DNA from: an uncultured Micrococcales bacterium
GTDB taxonomy: Bacteria; Actinomycetota; Actinomycetes; S36-B12; UBA10799
Direction: 5' to 3'
Length of the DNA: 7,793 nt
Assembly (NCBI GenBank): GCA_937952095.1
Contig: CALFYG010000240.1
Span: 1 to 7,793 of the forward strand
In this document: in pieces, positions 5,825 to 7,793 of the stretch
How the letters are laid out: the number at the start of each line of letters is the position of its first letter
Numbering within the stretch: the stretch's first letter is position 1
Notes under the pieces: generated by a model
The model's database searches: none
What the model saw: the letters and a program-made list of their open reading frames with translations, nothing else
What the model was told of the DNA's origin: nothing
Made by a program: the position numbers and the translations under genes

Positions 5825-7793
5825 TCAGCGATCGAACGGTGCCGGCACCGTGTTCTCGTCCTCGAAGCCGCCGCAACCCAGTGGGTAGTCCTTGACCTTG
5901 CCGTCCGCCTTCTGGGAGAGGACGAAGTCGACAGGGTCGGCGCCGAGCCCGCCGTCGGCAGGGTCGGTGCTATCAGCCGTCGCCCCGAAGAGTCGCTCGA
6001 CGGTCTTGTCCGCCGTCTCCACGTTGAAGCGGTCCTTGCCGAAGGCCGCAATGACGTAGGCGTCGAACTGTGGAAGACCCATGAAGATCAGCCTGGGATC
6101 GGCGCCCTCGTCCAGGGAGTACCGGAAGCGGCGATCCAGGGACAGGCCAACAGAGCGCCGGAGGAACGGCTTGGACTCCTCCGGCCACGATTTCGGGAAG
6201 GGTGTGGCGTTGAAACAGTCGAACAGGGTGGCGTCCCAGTTCCCCTCCGGTTCACCGAAGCCCATGGTGATCTTGCCGTCCCAAGGCAGCCTGGTCACTG
6301 GGAAGGTCAGGGGTAAGACCTTCTCGTAGATCGTCTGCTCGGCGGTGTGGCTGGCCGTGGCTTCGGCCTTCTTCAACGTGATGTTGTTCGTGAAGAAGGA
6401 GGGATCGCAATCGAAGCCCTTCTCGCCCGGCGTGCGGCCCGCGTCCTGTTCCTTCTGGCACTTGAGCAGTTCGCTGCCGATTGCCGAAAGTTTCGCGTAG
6501 TCGGAGGCGATGACATCGCCCATCCGGTCGAAGTTGTCCGCCGTGCTCTGCAGGCGGTCGACCACTTCGGAGCCGAGTTTGCCGACCTCCGCATTGAACT
6601 TGTCATCCTCGAGGTACTTCTCGCCGGCCTCACCGGTCTCCAGGCTCCCGCCCCCGAGTTCTAGTGCGCCGGCGGTGGCGGCGGACAGGGCGTGGGTCAG
6701 CTTCTCGACCAACTTCTCCGCGGCCTTGCTCACCTTGCTGCCGAGATACGGTGCGAGGAAGGGTGCCACTGCCTCGATCGCTGTGGCGATCAGCGCGAAC
6801 CAATCGACCTGGATACCTTTGCTCTTGATCTCGTCGCTGTCGGCCTTCAACTCCGAGGACCACTTGTTCAGGTTCGCGAGATCCGCGATCGCGGCATCGG
6901 CACTGTAGGGACTCTTGAGGTCGTCGATGTATGAGCGCAGGTAGTAATTGAACAGCAACTCTTTCTGGAACTGCTTCTTCGCCTCGTCGAAGACTGCGGG
7001 ATCGGTGTCGGGGCAGTCACTGTGCTGTGCGCGCTTGACGTCGGTGAACCAGGTGTCCCAGTCCTGTGCCTTGATCTGCGTGGAGTTGCTCCAGTAGGAC
7101 AGGCGCGGATCGGCCTGGTTCAGCTTTGCCTTGTCTGCGGCCAGGCACGTGAGTACCGCCTTGTAGGCCGGGTTCCCTTCGCCGGGCCACGCGATCGTGT
7201 TCGGAGTGTTCATCACCTGGGTCGTCAGGGTGTCGAAGCGTTCGGGTGCCTGGGTGATCGCCCGTGCCACGAACATCTGGGAAGCGTCGCGCTGGAAGGC
7301 TCCGGTGAGCCGGGCGCTCTTTGCGTGTACCTCGTTGCCCTGGCCCTCCTCGAGGCCGGGATATCCCACGAGGGTGTAGCCGTCATTGGGACGTTGACTC
7401 GACTGCAGGAACCTGTGCCTGGTTCCTCCGAGGCGAGCGATCTGTGCGCCGAGTTGTGTCGCGGGGTCGCTGAGGATGAATCGGACGGTGTCGGTCTGCC
7501 CGCCGTAGACGGGCGACGGCTTGCCCATCAGTGCCTTACCCGGGGCCCCGATCGAGGTGATGATCACTAGGTCGTCATCAGGGAGGGTCTTGAAGTACTT
7601 GATGACGCCCACAAGGTTGTTGCGGATCTCGTCGCCGTTGCCCCCGCTCGTGAGCAGAACCCGGCCGTCGCGGAAGGCCAGGGTGCGACGGTCCAGTCGG
7701 GTGACGACCAAGCCGGCTTCACCCGACAGGGCTGTGTAACTGCGCTTCGTGTCGCCCACCGTGACCGTCGCCGTGCATGATGTCGCGTCGCAG
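5825..7793 (-). CDS. large exported protein with ILEI/FAM3-like N-terminal region, 5'-truncated
   Basis: The frame is open to the window edge with 655 residues visible. The GTG at 7759 is not a convincing start, because beta-strand-like sequence (CDATSCTATVTVGD) runs straight through it. Residues about 15-155 resemble the FAM3/ILEI ('interleukin-like EMT inducer') domain. They have a strand with GLVVTRLDRRTL (27-38), a helix DEIRNNLVGVIKYFKTLPDDD (54-74), strand LVIITSI (75-81), then IARLGG (118-123) and DGYTLVGYPG (137-146). Residues about 265-450 are helical and charged, with a hydrophobic stretch around 329-351 (VDWFALIATA...PYLG) followed by an amphipathic helix. The C-terminal part (about 460-655) has Cys residues at 462, 526 and 640. 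No C-terminal anchor is visible. Several Cys and the lipoprotein partner 30 bases downstream suggest export, but the signal peptide lies outside the window. Function is unknown. Confidence 0.82.
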   Translation of the reverse strand, partial: CDATSCTATVTVGDTKRSYTALSGEAGLVVTRLDRRTLAFRDGRVLLTSGGNGDEIRNNLVGVIKYFKTLPDDDLVIITSIGAPGKALMGKPSPVYGGQTDTVRFILSDPATQLGAQIARLGGTRHRFLQSSQRPNDGYTLVGYPGLEEGQGNEVHAKSARLTGAFQRDASQMFVARAITQAPERFDTLTTQVMNTPNTIAWPGEGNPAYKAVLTCLAADKAKLNQADPRLSYWSNSTQIKAQDWDTWFTDVKRAQHSDCPDTDPAVFDEAKKQFQKELLFNYYLRSYIDDLKSPYSADAAIADLANLNKWSSELKADSDEIKSKGIQVDWFALIATAIEAVAPFLAPYLGSKVSKAAEKLVEKLTHALSAATAGALELGGGSLETGEAGEKYLEDDKFNAEVGKLGSEVVDRLQSTADNFDRMGDVIASDYAKLSAIGSELLKCQKEQDAGRTPGEKGFDCDPSFFTNNITLKKAEATASHTAEQTIYEKVLPLTFPVTRLPWDGKITMGFGEPEGNWDATLFDCFNATPFPKSWPEESKPFLRRSVGLSLDRRFRYSLDEGADPRLIFMGLPQFDAYVIAAFGKDRFNVETADKTVERLFGATADSTDPADGGLGADPVDFVLSQKADGKVKDYPLGCGGFEDENTVPAPFDR

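Noticed and set aside
7757..7759. GTG at 7759 as the start of the large minus-strand protein
   Set aside because: The frame stays open to the window edge, the upstream codons look like ordinary coding sequence, and this start would leave no signal peptide.

Overview
The window is GC-rich, with GTG starts in use, tightly packed or overlapping genes, and an actinobacterial style of secreted lipase and Ig-like domain. A high-GC Gram-positive (Actinomycetota) chromosome is the best guess; the genus cannot be told from this sequence. No tRNA, rRNA, transposase, integrase or CRISPR array was seen, and no gene-free stretch exceeds about 115 bases.

Plus strand, 1-2950: the distal part of a surface-glycan (polysaccharide or glycolipid) operon. 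It holds the 3' part of a GT4-type gene that is open to the window edge, a 65-residue two-helix membrane protein, a GT2 glycosyltransferase, and a complete GT4 glycosyltransferase. Genes overlap by 1-11 bases or are 5 bases apart, so they are almost certainly co-transcribed. The most surprising detail is in the first gene: its visible N-terminal part carries about 48 residues that look like UTP-glucose-1-phosphate uridylyltransferase (GalU), joined in frame to the C-terminal donor-binding half of a GT4 enzyme.

Minus strand, 2954-4498: a secreted seven-bladed beta-propeller of the virginiamycin-B-lyase/streptogramin-lyase-like type, followed by an Ig-like domain, a Pro-rich linker and a basic C-terminal domain. 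It converges on the glycan operon with 3 bases between the stop codons. Its better start is the ATG at 4498, behind a strong ribosome binding site, not the GTG 21 bases upstream. The 114-base gap beyond it holds that site, two hairpins and a weak candidate -10 box.

Minus strand, 4613-7793: a two-gene unit of exported proteins. First comes a large protein (655 visible residues, start outside the window) whose N-terminal part resembles the FAM3/ILEI ('interleukin-like EMT inducer') fold, followed by a long helical region and a Cys-containing C-terminal domain. After 30 bases comes a lipoprotein of the secretory lipase family with an intact Ser-Asp-His triad. Linkage of these two to the glycan genes is only by position. 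The strongest candidates for something undescribed are the ILEI-like protein with its lipase partner and the mosaic GalU-GT4 gene; both rest on pattern recognition and need profile searches.
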